Assembly: GCA_020161655.1 (NCBI GenBank)
Contig: JAIUPC010000017.1
Location: forward strand, 299,239-363,238
DNA from: Pseudomonadota bacterium
Lineage (GTDB): Bacteria > Pseudomonadota > Alphaproteobacteria > Rhodobacterales > Rhodobacteraceae
Direction: 5' to 3'
Length of the DNA stretch: 64,000 nucleotides
Both the position numbers and the translations under genes were made by a program. The stretch's first letter is position 1. Each line of letters begins with the position of its first letter. The notes under the pieces were generated by a model that was not told where the DNA came from, did no database searches, and worked only from the letters and a program-made list of their open reading frames with translations. Positions 11,115 through 19,950 of this stretch are shown in pieces.

Positions 11115-11518
11115 CGCAGCTTCGGCACGCCACCGGCGAGGGTTTCGCGGTCCACGACACCCGCGCGCAGGCTCCTGCCGATGCGGTGGGCGAGGGCGGA
11201 CCACTGAGCCGCGGGTTCCGGCGCGAGGGTCCGCTTCAGGACGGCATCGAAAAGGCCAAGCCAGGGTTCGAACATGCCGGGGCGGACATCGCCGGCCTTG
11301 CGGTGAACCTCCAAGGGGTTGCCGTCATAGCTCCGCTCATAAAGGATCGCATTGCGCCAGAAGCCGGCGATCTTCGCCTCATGCGCCGGCCAGTCGGTGA
11401 CATGGGCGGCAAAGACCGGGCCGAGGCCGGGGTGCTGCCGGATCGCGGCATAGAACTCGGTGACGACGCGGGTGATGTCGTCAGGTGTGACGTCGATACG
11501 GGGCGGCAAGGGGGGCAT
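11111..11518 (-). CDS. Group III truncated hemoglobin
   Basis: A 135-residue 2-on-2 globin. Recognisable features are FYAAIRQHPGLGPVF in the B/C region, the helix segment HEAKIAGFWRNAIL, and YDGNPLEVHRKA containing the probable proximal histidine. Group III globins bind oxygen or nitric oxide; a redox or NO-protective role is usually proposed but rarely proven. The start at 11518 has GAAAGGA at good distance. It is convergent with the acyltransferase, overlapping it by four bases. Confidence 0.85.
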   Translation of the reverse strand: MPPLPPRIDVTPDDITRVVTEFYAAIRQHPGLGPVFAAHVTDWPAHEAKIAGFWRNAILYERSYDGNPLEVHRKAGDVRPGMFEPWLGLFDAVLKRTLAPEPAAQWSALAHRIGRSLRAGVVDRETLAGGVPKLR

Positions 11519-11679
11519 GGCGGTCCTTTCGGGGCCGATCCTTGCGCGGCAACAGGGCGGGATGCAAGCGGGCAGGGTGCCGCGGCCCTTTACCTCTGGA
11601 AACCGCCTTCTTATAAGCCCGGAACATGAAGCGCATCTTCGCGATCATCATTCGAATTACCTGCCCGGCGTCCTGATCC

Positions 11680-11707
11680 ATCAGACGCCGGGATGAAGGC
11701 GTCTGAT
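11680..11707 (+). promoter_or_regulatory. Perfect 10-bp hairpin in the ileS leader
   Basis: Arms ATCAGACGCC (11680-11689) and GGCGTCTGAT (11698-11707) enclose an 8-base loop, 49 bases before the ileS start. No T-run follows, so it is not an intrinsic terminator. It lies in a 238-base gap with no other feature and could be a leader RNA structure or an operator. Function is inferred only from position and perfect symmetry. Confidence 0.4.
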
Positions 11708-11756
11708 CCGTCGCGCCGCCCCCTGATCCAATTCGACTTCCGAAGGACCGCCCGAG

Positions 11757-14678
11757 ATGTGCGCCGATACGCCCGAAGCCCCCGATTACCGCAATACCGT
11801 CTTCCTGCCCGAAACCGAATTTCCCATGCGCGCCGGCCTGCCGCAACGCGAGCCGGACTGGCTTGCCCGCTGGCAAAGGCTCGGCGTCTATGACCGGCTC
11901 AGGGAAAAAACCGGCCGCAAGCCCTTCATCCTGCATGACGGCCCGCCCTACGCCAACGGCCACCTCCATATCGGCCATGCGCTGAACAAGGTCCTGAAGG
12001 ACATGGTGGTGCGGTCCCAGCAGATGATGGGTCGCGACGCGCGCTATGTGCCGGGCTGGGATTGCCACGGCCTGCCGATCGAATGGAAGATCGAGGAGCA
12101 GTATCGGGCCAAGGGCCTGAACAAGGACGACGTCGACGTCGTCGCCTTCCGCCAGGAATGCCGCAAGTTCGCCGAGGGCTGGATCGACGTCCAGCGCGAG
12201 GAGTTCAAGCGCCTCGGCGTCACCGGCATGTGGGCCGATCCCTACCTGACCATGGACTACCACGCCGAGGCGGTGATCGCGGCGGAGTTCATGCAGTTCC
12301 TGATGAACGGGAGCCTGTATCAGGGGTCGAAGCCGGTGATGTGGTCGCCGGTCGAGAAGACCGCGCTCGCCGAGGCGGAGGTCGAGTATCACGACCATAC
12401 CAGCCATCAGGTCTGGGTAAGGTTCCCGGTTCTGGCCGGGGATGCCTCCGGCGGAGGTATTTCGGGCAAGATGAATGCGAGTATCGTCATCTGGACGACG
12501 ACGCCCTGGACGATCCCGCAGAACCGTGCCGTGGCGTACAGCCCGGACATCGCCTACGGGGCTTATGAAGTCGTAGCCCTGGGCGAAAACTCCTCCGCGC
12601 AAGTGGGTGAGCATGTGATCCTCGCCGACAAGCTGGCCGAAGGCGTCTTCGGTGCGGCACGCGTGGCGGAGTTCAAGCGGCTGCGCTCTGTGACGGCTGA
12701 GGAACTTGGGGCGCTGACCCTCGCCCACCCCTTCCGCAGCGTCGAGGGCGGCAATGGCGAGTGGGACTACGACGTCCCGATGCTCCCCGGCGATCATGTC
12801 ACCGATGACGCGGGCACCGGCTTTGTCCATACCGCGCCGAGCCATGGCGACGACGACTACCAGCTTGGCCTGAAGTTCGGCCTGCCGATGACCTATAACG
12901 TGACGGAAGACGGCTCCTACCGCGCCGATCTGCCCCTCTTCGGCGGCCAGCACATCATCCTGCCCGACGGCAAGGAAGGCCCGGCCAACGTCTCGGTCAT
13001 CAAGCAGCTTGCCTATGCCGGTGCGCTGCTGGCCAAGGGCAAGATGAAGCATTCCTACCCCCATTCGTGGCGCTCGAAGGCGCCGCTCATCTACCGCAAC
13101 ACGCCGCAGTGGTTCGTCGCCATCGACGCAAAGCTCGACGACAAGATGGGCAACTACGGCGAGACGATCCGCCAGCGCGCCCTGACCTCGATCAATGATC
13201 TCGTGCAGTGGACGCCGCAGACCGGGCGCAACCGCCTCCATTCGATGATCGAAGCGAGGCCCGACTGGGTGCTGTCGCGCCAGCGCGCCTGGGGCGTGCC
13301 CTTGACCTGCTTCGTCAAGAAGGGGGCGAAGCCGACCGATGCCGACTTCCTTCTGAGGAACGCCGAGGTCAACGCCCGGATCAGTGCCGCTTTCGAGGCG
13401 GACGGCGCCGATGTCTGGTATGTGCAAGGCTTCAAGGAAAAGGTGCTCTCCGGCATCGTCGATCCGCAGGATTATGAACAGGTCTTCGACGTGCTCGATG
13501 TCTGGTTCGATTCAGGCTCCACCCATGCCTTCGTGCTCCGCGACCGCGAAGACGGGGCGAAGGACGGCATCGCCGACCTTTACCTCGAAGGCACCGACCA
13601 GCATCGCGGCTGGTTCCATTCCTCGATGCTGCAGGCCTGCGGCACCATCGGCCGCGCGCCCTATCGCGGGGTGCTGACCCACGGCTTCACGCTCGACGAG
13701 AAGGGCATGAAGATGTCCAAGTCGCTCGGCAATACCGTGGCCCCGCAGGCGGTGATCGACGAATACGGCGCCGATATCCTGCGCCTCTGGGTGGCACAGT
13801 CGGATTACACGCAGGATCTGCGCATCGGGAAGGAAATCCTGAAAGGCACCGCCGACAGCTACCGGCGCCTGCGCAACACGCTCCGCTTCGTCCTTGGCAA
13901 CCTTGACGGCTTCACCGATGCCGAAAGGGTTGCCCCGGCGGAAATGCCGGAGCTGGAGCGTTGGGTGCTGCACCGGCTGGCCGAGTTGGACCATGTCGTG
14001 CGCAAGGGCTACGCGGCCTATGACTTCCAGGGCGTGTTCCAGACCCTCTTCACCTTCTGCACCGTGGACCTTTCGGCGATCTATTTCGACATCCGCAAGG
14101 ACAGCCTTTACTGCGACGCGCCCGGCAGCCTTCGCCGCCGCTCGGCGCGGACGGTGCTGGACCTCGTCTACCACCGCCTTGTCACCTGGCTCGCCCCGAT
14201 CCTCGTCTTCACGATGGAAGAGGTCTGGCTTTGCCGCTTCCCCGGCGAGGGGTCTTCGGTCCACCTCCAAGACATCCCCGAGACGCCCGCCGACTGGCTT
14301 GACGAGCCGCTCGCGCAGAAGTGGGACGCGATCCGCCGCGTCCGCCGGGTGGTGACGGCGGCACTGGAAATCCAGCGCACCGCCAAGGTCATCGGCGCGT
14401 CGCTTGAGGCGGCGCCGGTCGTCCATGTCGAGGATGCGGCGACGCTGAAGGCGCTGAAGTCGGTCGATTTCGCTGACCTCTGCATCACCTCCGGCATTCA
14501 GGTCACGGCAGACCCGGCACCGGGCGAGGCCTTCCGCCTAGCCGATGTGCCGGGCGTGGGCGTGGTCTTCGAACTTGCCGATGGCGAAAAGTGCCAGCGC
14601 TGCTGGAAGATCCTGCCCGATGTCGGGACGCACAAGCACCCCGGCACCTGCGCCCGCTGCGACGACGCGCTCGGCTGA
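11757..14678 (+). CDS. ileS: Isoleucyl-tRNA synthetase
   Basis: A 973-residue class I aminoacyl-tRNA synthetase that charges tRNA-Ile. The HIGH motif is at residues 71-74 (preceded by GPPYANG), KMSKS at about 652-656, the CP1 editing domain between them contains WTTTPWTIP, and a C-terminal zinc module has CQRC and CARC pairs. Size is standard. An ATG at 11757 follows AGGA. Residues of about 229-240 (ASGGGISGKMNA) are an unusual glycine-rich loop encoded by what looks like a copy of an intergenic repeat, placed just before the conserved SIVIWTTTPW strand. Confidence 0.97.
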   Translation: MCADTPEAPDYRNTVFLPETEFPMRAGLPQREPDWLARWQRLGVYDRLREKTGRKPFILHDGPPYANGHLHIGHALNKVLKDMVVRSQQMMGRDARYVPGWDCHGLPIEWKIEEQYRAKGLNKDDVDVVAFRQECRKFAEGWIDVQREEFKRLGVTGMWADPYLTMDYHAEAVIAAEFMQFLMNGSLYQGSKPVMWSPVEKTALAEAEVEYHDHTSHQVWVRFPVLAGDASGGGISGKMNASIVIWTTTPWTIPQNRAVAYSPDIAYGAYEVVALGENSSAQVGEHVILADKLAEGVFGAARVAEFKRLRSVTAEELGALTLAHPFRSVEGGNGEWDYDVPMLPGDHVTDDAGTGFVHTAPSHGDDDYQLGLKFGLPMTYNVTEDGSYRADLPLFGGQHIILPDGKEGPANVSVIKQLAYAGALLAKGKMKHSYPHSWRSKAPLIYRNTPQWFVAIDAKLDDKMGNYGETIRQRALTSINDLVQWTPQTGRNRLHSMIEARPDWVLSRQRAWGVPLTCFVKKGAKPTDADFLLRNAEVNARISAAFEADGADVWYVQGFKEKVLSGIVDPQDYEQVFDVLDVWFDSGSTHAFVLRDREDGAKDGIADLYLEGTDQHRGWFHSSMLQACGTIGRAPYRGVLTHGFTLDEKGMKMSKSLGNTVAPQAVIDEYGADILRLWVAQSDYTQDLRIGKEILKGTADSYRRLRNTLRFVLGNLDGFTDAERVAPAEMPELERWVLHRLAELDHVVRKGYAAYDFQGVFQTLFTFCTVDLSAIYFDIRKDSLYCDAPGSLRRRSARTVLDLVYHRLVTWLAPILVFTMEEVWLCRFPGEGSSVHLQDIPETPADWLDEPLAQKWDAIRRVRRVVTAALEIQRTAKVIGASLEAAPVVHVEDAATLKALKSVDFADLCITSGIQVTADPAPGEAFRLADVPGVGVVFELADGEKCQRCWKILPDVGTHKHPGTCARCDDALG
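12443..12474 (+). repeat. Repeat copy 4 embedded in frame in ileS
   Basis: The segment reads GCCTCCGGCGGAGGTATTTC then GGGCAAGATGAA. It closely resembles the minus-strand sequence at 31376-31411 (GCCTCCGGCGGGAGTATTTT then CGGACAGAGAG), and shares the hairpin-plus-GTATTT layout of the copies after pckA and fhs. Here it is translated as part of a loop in the editing domain of IleRS without disturbing the frame. Confidence 0.5.
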
Positions 14679-14680
14679 AC

Positions 14681-14716
14681 AAAAAAGCGCCCGGATCGCA
14701 TAGCCGGTCCGGGCGC
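14681..14716 (-). terminator. Intrinsic terminator of the DUF1127 gene, possibly shared with ileS
   Basis: A perfect 9-bp stem, GCGCCCGGA (14687-14695) with TCCGGGCGC (14708-14716), has a run of six T on its minus-strand 3' side. It lies 24 bases past the stop of the minus-strand DUF1127 gene and three bases past the ileS stop, so it could serve both. Confidence 0.8.
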
Positions 14717-14740
14717 CAGGCAGGGATTGGGGATCTGCGC

Positions 14741-15040
14741 TCAGGCGGCGCGGCGCAGCAGAAGTGCTTCGCGGATTGCCGCCATCGGCAGGCTCAGGCC
14801 GGCAAGGCCGCCGGCGGAAGGCGCGGGGCTGATCGGGGCCAGCGCACGGCGAAAGGGGGCGGCCGTACGCTCGGCACGGTCCTTCCAGGACCCGATCTCG
14901 CGGGCAAGATCGCTGCGCGTCAGCCCGATATCCTCAAGCATCCGGTCGTCCTGACGCAGAAGCTCGGCCCCCAACGCCTGACGGGCGCGGTGCAGGTTGA
15001 CAAGACGCTCGATCCAGTTTTTTCCAGCAAGAATGGTCAT
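14741..15040 (-). CDS. DUF1127 domain small protein
   Basis: A 99-residue protein with the arginine-rich, YjiS-like DUF1127 helix pair at about residues 20-50 (core RMLEDIGLTRSDLAREIG), followed by a proline/alanine-rich tail. DUF1127 proteins are small, basic and in several alphaproteobacteria are linked to RNA binding, small-RNA processing, or phosphate and carbon metabolism; the role here is unknown. GGAGGT stands five bases before the ATG, a strong ribosome site. It has its own terminator and a divergent LysR regulator 93 bases away, which is a likely controller. Confidence 0.85.
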   Translation of the reverse strand: MTILAGKNWIERLVNLHRARQALGAELLRQDDRMLEDIGLTRSDLAREIGSWKDRAERTAAPFRRALAPISPAPSAGGLAGLSLPMAAIREALLLRRAA

Positions 15041-15074
15041 GGTACACCTCCTGATCCATGAAATGCGCTTTCGC

Positions 15075-15103
15075 TTGACAGAAATCAAACGAATAGAAAT
15101 CAT
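15075..15103 (+). promoter_or_regulatory. Putative sigma-70 promoter of the LysR gene
   Basis: A perfect -35 hexamer TTGACA (15075-15080) is followed after 17 bases by AATCAT (four of six matches to the -10 consensus), about 30 bases before the LysR start. The whole DUF1127-LysR gap is AT-rich and probably also carries the LysR binding site. Confidence 0.4.
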
Positions 15104-15133
15104 GTCTGGCATCTGAATTTCTGATGGATAGCC

Positions 15134-16024
15134 ATGCCCGCGCCGCTCGACAGCGATCTTCTTCGCCACTTCCTTGCCGTGGCGAAAACCGGCAGCGTGA
15201 CGCGGGCGGGCGAGATGGTCGGTCGCACCCAATCGGCGGTGAGCATGCAGATCCGGCGGCTTGAGGAAGTGCTGGGTGGCCCGGTCTTCGAACGTCTGCC
15301 GCGCGGCGTGGTTCTGACGCCGCTCGGCCGCGAGCTTCTGCCCTATGCCGAAAGGGTGCAGGCGCTTTTGCGCGAGGCGGGGGAGCATCTGACCAGCCCG
15401 CGCATTTCGGGCACCGTGCGGGTCGGCATCGTCGACGAATATGTCGAAAGCACAGTGCCGACCGTGCTGGCAGAGTTCAACGCCGCCCATCCAGAGGTTG
15501 ATGTCAGCGTCTATTGCGACTTCTCGCACCGCCAGATCGCGGCATTGGCCGAGGACCGGATCGACCTTGCCGTGATCCACAACTGGGACGGCACCGGCAC
15601 GGGCGAAGCGATCTGCCACGATCCGACGGTCTGGGTCACGTCGCTCGCCCACCGGACCCATGAATGCCGCCCTTTGCCGGTCGGGCTTTTCATCAACTCG
15701 GACTGGAGCCGCGACTATGCCGCGCGCTCGCTCGACCGCGCCGGTCTGCCGTGGCGGCTGGCGTTCGAGGCGGACAATTCGGCGGCTTTGGAAAAGGCGC
15801 TTCTCTCCGGCCTTGCCATCGTGCCGCGCGCCCGGTCGACCGTGCCGGCGGGCTGCCGCATCCTCGGGCCGGATGACGGCTTCCAGCAGATCGACAACAA
15901 CGATGTGTTCCTGCTGACCAATCCGCGCCGGGCCAGCGCCGCAATCAGCGCGATGGCGGTGGTGCTGCGGGACGCCTTCCGCCCCGCCGTGGCTGTCAGG
16001 GCGGAAGAGGGCGCCCGCGGCTGA
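15134..16024 (+). CDS. LysR family transcriptional regulator
   Basis: A 296-residue LysR-type regulator. Residues 1-60 form the winged helix-turn-helix (GSVTRAGEMVGRTQSAVSMQ and RLEEVLGGPVFERLPRGVVLTPLGREL), followed by the periplasmic-binding-like effector domain. LysR proteins usually control a divergent gene; here that is the DUF1127 gene. The effector cannot be guessed from sequence. Confidence 0.9.
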   Translation: MPAPLDSDLLRHFLAVAKTGSVTRAGEMVGRTQSAVSMQIRRLEEVLGGPVFERLPRGVVLTPLGRELLPYAERVQALLREAGEHLTSPRISGTVRVGIVDEYVESTVPTVLAEFNAAHPEVDVSVYCDFSHRQIAALAEDRIDLAVIHNWDGTGTGEAICHDPTVWVTSLAHRTHECRPLPVGLFINSDWSRDYAARSLDRAGLPWRLAFEADNSAALEKALLSGLAIVPRARSTVPAGCRILGPDDGFQQIDNNDVFLLTNPRRASAAISAMAVVLRDAFRPAVAVRAEEGARG

Positions 16025-16075
16025 AGGCGCAGGTTCCGGGTTGCGGATCGGCGCCCGTGGGTCCAGCATTCCGCC

Positions 16076-16525
16076 ATGCCCGAATTGACCTGCCATACGC
16101 CTGTCGGAAAGCTGACCATCGTCGAAGACGAAAGCCATGTCGTCGCCCTGCGCTGGGGCGGCGAAGGCCATGACCACACAGACCTGCTCGATGAGGCTTG
16201 CCGGCAGATCGCCGACTACTTCGCCGGCGCGCGGCGCGGCTTCGACCTGCCGGTCGCCTTCCGCGACGGCCTTCAGGGCGAGGTGATGCGGGCGATGTGC
16301 GCGATCCCCTTCGGCGAAACCCGGACCTATGGCGATCTTGCGAAGGAGCTCGGCGTGCCGGCCCAGGCCATCGGCCAGGCTTGCGGCGCCAATCCGGTGC
16401 CGCTGATCGTGCCCTGCCACCGCATCCTCGGCGCATCCGGCCTTGGCGGCTTTTCCGCGCCGGGCGGGGTGGAGACCAAGGTGGCGCTTCTGAAACACGA
16501 AGGCGCTGCCTCGCTTCTCATCTGA
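16076..16525 (+). CDS. ogt: Methylated-DNA--protein-cysteine methyltransferase (MGMT/Ogt family)
   Basis: A 149-residue suicide DNA-repair protein with the active-site motif PCHR (Cys114) preceded by NPVPLIV and followed by the GLGGFSAPGG loop. It moves alkyl groups from O6-alkylguanine in DNA to its own cysteine. The helix-turn-helix region PFGETRTYGDLA at about 79-90 is the DNA-binding part. The N-terminal domain is short, at the lower end for the family. Adjacent genes look unrelated. Confidence 0.9.
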   Translation: MPELTCHTPVGKLTIVEDESHVVALRWGGEGHDHTDLLDEACRQIADYFAGARRGFDLPVAFRDGLQGEVMRAMCAIPFGETRTYGDLAKELGVPAQAIGQACGANPVPLIVPCHRILGASGLGGFSAPGGVETKVALLKHEGAASLLI

Positions 16526-16592
16526 TCGCCGGTGCCTTGCCGTTGCCGCGCTGCGGGTCTAGGCCAGCGGCGAGGCGGCGTGTAACGGAATC

Positions 16593-17435
16593 ATGACGGT
16601 AACGGTTTTCCTTGCGGTGCTCGCGGCGGCGTTCCTGCACGCCGTCTGGAACGCGCTTCTGCGTGTCGGCACCAGCCGGGTTGCTGCGATGATGGTGCTG
16701 TCGCTGGGGCAGAGCGTCATCGGCCTTGTCATTGCCATGTCGCGGGACTGGCCGGCCGAAGGGGTCTGGCCCTGGATCATCGCCTCGGGCCTCATCCACA
16801 CCGGCTACCAGGTGTTCCTGAGCCTTGCCTATGAACATGGCGACCTGAGCCGGGTCTATCCGCTCGCACGTGGCAGCGCCCCCCTCATCACCCTCATTGT
16901 CGGCTGGCTCTGGTTTTCCGAGGCGATCAGCCCGGCAGCGACAGCTGGGGTCTTGGTCCTAGGCGGGGGCATCCTGCTTTTGGCAAGCGGTGTCTGGACC
17001 AGTGGCGAGTCGCGGCGGATGCTGCCCTATGCCTTCGGCTCCGCCTGTGCGACGGCGGGCTATACGCTCGCCGATGGCCTTGGTGCGCGGGTGTCGGGCG
17101 ATCCGGTGACCTTTCTCGGCTGGGTCATGCTGATTTCGGGCACCGTCTTCGCGGTTCTCATGCTCGGCCTTCGCGGCAGGTCCTCAGTCCCCACGGCGCC
17201 GCGCGTCTGGGCGCTCGGCAGCCTTGCCGCCATAGCCTCATACGCGGCCTATGCCGTCGTCGTCTGGGCGATGACACAGGCACCGATCGCCATGGTCGCG
17301 GCGCTGCGCGAAAGCTCGATCCTTTTCGCGGTGCTTATCGGCTGGCTGGTGTTCCGCGAGAAGATGACACCAGCCAAAGCGCTCTCGGCGGCAATGATCG
17401 CCGCCGGGGTGCTGCTGATGCGGCTGGCGAGCTAG
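16593..17435 (+). CDS. EamA/DMT family permease
   Basis: A 280-residue inner-membrane protein with about ten hydrophobic helices arranged as two EamA repeats; VYPLARGSAPLIT in the first repeat and AALRESSILFAVLIG in the second are typical drug/metabolite transporter segments. These export or import amino acids, sugars or metabolites and the substrate is unpredictable here. The last four bases overlap the convergent phosphatidylcholine synthase gene. Confidence 0.85.
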   Translation: MTVTVFLAVLAAAFLHAVWNALLRVGTSRVAAMMVLSLGQSVIGLVIAMSRDWPAEGVWPWIIASGLIHTGYQVFLSLAYEHGDLSRVYPLARGSAPLITLIVGWLWFSEAISPAATAGVLVLGGGILLLASGVWTSGESRRMLPYAFGSACATAGYTLADGLGARVSGDPVTFLGWVMLISGTVFAVLMLGLRGRSSVPTAPRVWALGSLAAIASYAAYAVVVWAMTQAPIAMVAALRESSILFAVLIGWLVFREKMTPAKALSAAMIAAGVLLMRLAS

Positions 17436-18127
17436 CGCCGTTCGGGGAACAACTCCTGCACCACGCCGGCCAGGAGGAGGTAGAGCGAGGTCACCACAAG
17501 CCCCCAATGCGCGATCTCGCCCGGTGCGAAATCGACCCAGGCGGCGCGGCCGGCAAAGCCGACCCAGGCCAGCGCCATCGGCAGCGATAGCCAGCGCCAG
17601 CGCTCGGTCCTGACCGGGTGGATGAACTTGAGGTTGGTGAACATCGTCCCGGCAAGGACCATGATGATCGCCAGCATCAGGTAGAAATTCGGCGTGATCG
17701 CGAAGAAGACGATGACCACCATGTTCCAGCAGGCCGGGAAGCCGGCAAAGGAATTGTCCTTTGTCTTCATCCTTGTATCGACGAAATAGAGCGCACTCGC
17801 ATAGGTGATGACGATGATCGCGCACCAGCCGGTCCAGCCGGGCAGAAGGCCGGACTGGAAAAGCGCGAAGGCCGGGATGAAGACATAGGTCAGATAGTCG
17901 ATGATGAGGTCGAGGGTGACCCCGTCGTAGGTCGGCCAATAGGTCTTGACCTGATAGTGGCGGGCGAGAGGCCCGTCGATCCCGTCAACGGCGAGGGCCA
18001 CGACCAGCCAGAGGAGCATCATGCTCCACTTTTCATCAGCCGCCGCCAGCATGGCGAGCATCGACAGGACAGCGCCAGTTGCCGTGAAAAGATGCACGCT
18101 CAGGGCCTTCAATCGTGCCGTCATCAT
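17432..18127 (-). CDS. pcs: Phosphatidylcholine synthase
   Basis: A 231-residue CDP-alcohol phosphatidyltransferase with about eight hydrophobic segments. The active-site signature is the Pcs form D51-G52-x2-A55-R56-x12-G69-x3-D73-x3-D77, with a longer spacing between AR and G than in other family members. It condenses CDP-diacylglycerol with choline to phosphatidylcholine in one step in the inner membrane, a pathway typical of alphaproteobacteria. Two adjacent ATGs (18127 and 18124) follow GAGGAA. Confidence 0.92.
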   Translation of the reverse strand: MMTARLKALSVHLFTATGAVLSMLAMLAAADEKWSMMLLWLVVALAVDGIDGPLARHYQVKTYWPTYDGVTLDLIIDYLTYVFIPAFALFQSGLLPGWTGWCAIIVITYASALYFVDTRMKTKDNSFAGFPACWNMVVIVFFAITPNFYLMLAIIMVLAGTMFTNLKFIHPVRTERWRWLSLPMALAWVGFAGRAAWVDFAPGEIAHWGLVVTSLYLLLAGVVQELFPERR

Positions 18128-18150
18128 ACCGTTCCTCACTGGCGCACCCG

Positions 18151-19080
18151 TCACGCGCGGGGATGCGCCTTCTCGTATACTTCCATTAGGCGGGTGGCAT
18201 CCACCGCAGTGTAGGCCTGCGTCGTCGAAAGCGAGGCATGGCCGAGAAGGTCCTGGATCGCGCGCAAATCGCCGCCGGCGGCAAGAAGATGGGTGGCGAA
18301 GCTGTGGCGCATGGCGTGTGGCGTAGCCGTCGCCGGCAGGCCGAGGGCATTTCGCGCCTGTTCCATCGCGCCGGCGATGAGGCGCGGGTTCAGGGGGCCG
18401 CTCCGCATACCACGGAAAAGTGCTGCATCGGGTTCGTCGGCGATGGGGTAGGGGCAAAGCTTCACGTAGGCGGCGACGGCGGCTCTTGCGGCGGGCAGGA
18501 CCGGCACGATCCGTTCCTTGCCGCCCTTGCCCCGGATGCGCAGCACCTCCGGCAGGGCAGACTCCGCTCCGGTCAGCGCCAGCGCTTCAGATATCCGCAA
18601 TCCGCAGCCGTAAAGGAGCGTCACCACGGCGGCATCGCGCGCCGCCACCCAGTCTTCGCGGGGCAGGGTCCCCATGAGGTCGATCACCTCTTTCGCGGCG
18701 TCCTCGCTCAACGGGCGGGGGAGCTTCCTTTGGAACTTCGGGCTGCGGGCGGCAAGGATCGCGGTCGGGTCGAAACCGTCGCGTTCGGCAAGCCAGCGGG
18801 CAAAGCCCTTCACCGCCGACAGGCTCCGCGCCAGTGACCGCGCCGCGACGCCGCGCCTGCGTTCATGCGCCATCCAGGCCCGCATGTCCGATAGGGTGAT
18901 CCGCGCCAGCCGCGCCGGGCCGATGCTTTCCCCGGTATGTTCGGCGAGGAAGGCGAGGAAACCCGTCACATCCGTCCGGTAGGCGCGCACCGTATGCGCC
19001 GCCGCCCCGTCAAGAGCCACGCGCTGGTCAAGCCAGGTGCCGAGGGCATCGCGCAGCGCCGCTGACAGGGCGAGGCTCAT
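18151..19080 (-). CDS. xerC: Tyrosine recombinase XerC
   Basis: A 309-residue site-specific recombinase that with XerD resolves chromosome dimers at dif. The N-terminal SAM-like core-binding domain spans about 10-95 and the catalytic domain the rest, with Arg in YGCGLRISEAL, HAMRHSFATHLL, the second His in LLGHASLSTTQ and the nucleophile Tyr in QAYTAVD. It follows the DUF484 gene by ten bases; DUF484-xerC is a common pair. The start at 19080 gives a standard-length protein. Confidence 0.95.
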   Translation of the reverse strand: MSLALSAALRDALGTWLDQRVALDGAAAHTVRAYRTDVTGFLAFLAEHTGESIGPARLARITLSDMRAWMAHERRRGVAARSLARSLSAVKGFARWLAERDGFDPTAILAARSPKFQRKLPRPLSEDAAKEVIDLMGTLPREDWVAARDAAVVTLLYGCGLRISEALALTGAESALPEVLRIRGKGGKERIVPVLPAARAAVAAYVKLCPYPIADEPDAALFRGMRSGPLNPRLIAGAMEQARNALGLPATATPHAMRHSFATHLLAAGGDLRAIQDLLGHASLSTTQAYTAVDATRLMEVYEKAHPRA

Positions 19081-19090
19081 CGCCCCCGCC

Positions 19091-19795
19091 TCAGGCCAGC
19101 CAGCGACGCATCGCGCGTTCGAAGGCGCTGGCGAAGAAGGCGAGAAGATCGGTGCCGTGATTGGCGCGGAACTGGTGCGGGTCTTCGGCGCCAAGCGCCA
19201 GCATCCCCGGCAGCCGCCCCTCGCCGAGGTCGAGCTTCAGGACGGCTTCAGAGCGGATCCAGTCGCCGGCATCGTCGTAGATCGTGTCGGCGTCAGGCTG
19301 GGTCTGGCGCAGCACGACCTGCCGCGAGGAACCGCGCCCGCCGGCCATGTAGCGGTCGACAAAGCCCGGCTCCCGCACGCACAGCACCTCATCGACGCGG
19401 GCGAGCGCCGGCTCACGCTCCGACTGCGCCGTTTCGAGCACCAGCCGCACGCAATCGACGCGCATGATCTGCGCGACATCGCCGCCGAGGTTGTTGAGGA
19501 AGCCCTCGAATTCGGTCGGGTCAAGCATCCGAAGGACGGCGCGGTGGATCTGGTTGGTGCCGGCGAGGTTCTCGTAAGCCGCCGCGATGACGGAGCGGTG
19601 GGTGTCCTCAAGCCGGTCAAGTCGCGCTTCAAGCCGCTCCATCGCGATGCCGCGGAGGTCGACGATGTTGGCGCCCATGGCGCGTTCATTCGCCGCGATC
19701 AGCGCCCGCATCAGGTCGCGGTCCTCAAGGATCACCTCGGGTTCCGCGATCAGCCTGTCCCGAATGTCTGCCGCGATCAGTGCCGTTTCTGCCAT
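19091..19795 (-). CDS. DUF484 family protein
   Basis: A 234-residue cytoplasmic protein of the DUF484 family, thought to adopt a GAF-like fold after an N-terminal helix. Marks include the helical start IRDRLIAEPEVILEDRDLM and the body GGDVAQIMRVDCVRL. Molecular function is unknown; repeated linkage to xerC suggests a connection with chromosome processing, but that is inference. It is probably co-transcribed with xerC. Confidence 0.85.
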   Translation of the reverse strand: MAETALIAADIRDRLIAEPEVILEDRDLMRALIAANERAMGANIVDLRGIAMERLEARLDRLEDTHRSVIAAAYENLAGTNQIHRAVLRMLDPTEFEGFLNNLGGDVAQIMRVDCVRLVLETAQSEREPALARVDEVLCVREPGFVDRYMAGGRGSSRQVVLRQTQPDADTIYDDAGDWIRSEAVLKLDLGEGRLPGMLALGAEDPHQFRANHGTDLLAFFASAFERAMRRWLA

Positions 19796-19950
19796 CTCTG
19801 CCCCAACATGGTTTGTTGTTTTGGGCGATCCTAGCAGCCGAGGCGCCGGATCGCGCAGGTTTTTTCGCGCAACGGAGCATTTGTCACGGCATGACGTTGC
19901 ACGAAGGCACCCGGCCCGCCGGTGACGGGGCCGGGATGCCCGGTTTTCGA

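Noticed and set aside
11481-13427. Long minus-strand frame opposite the globin promoter region and ileS
   Set aside because: No ribosome site or domain; antisense to ileS.
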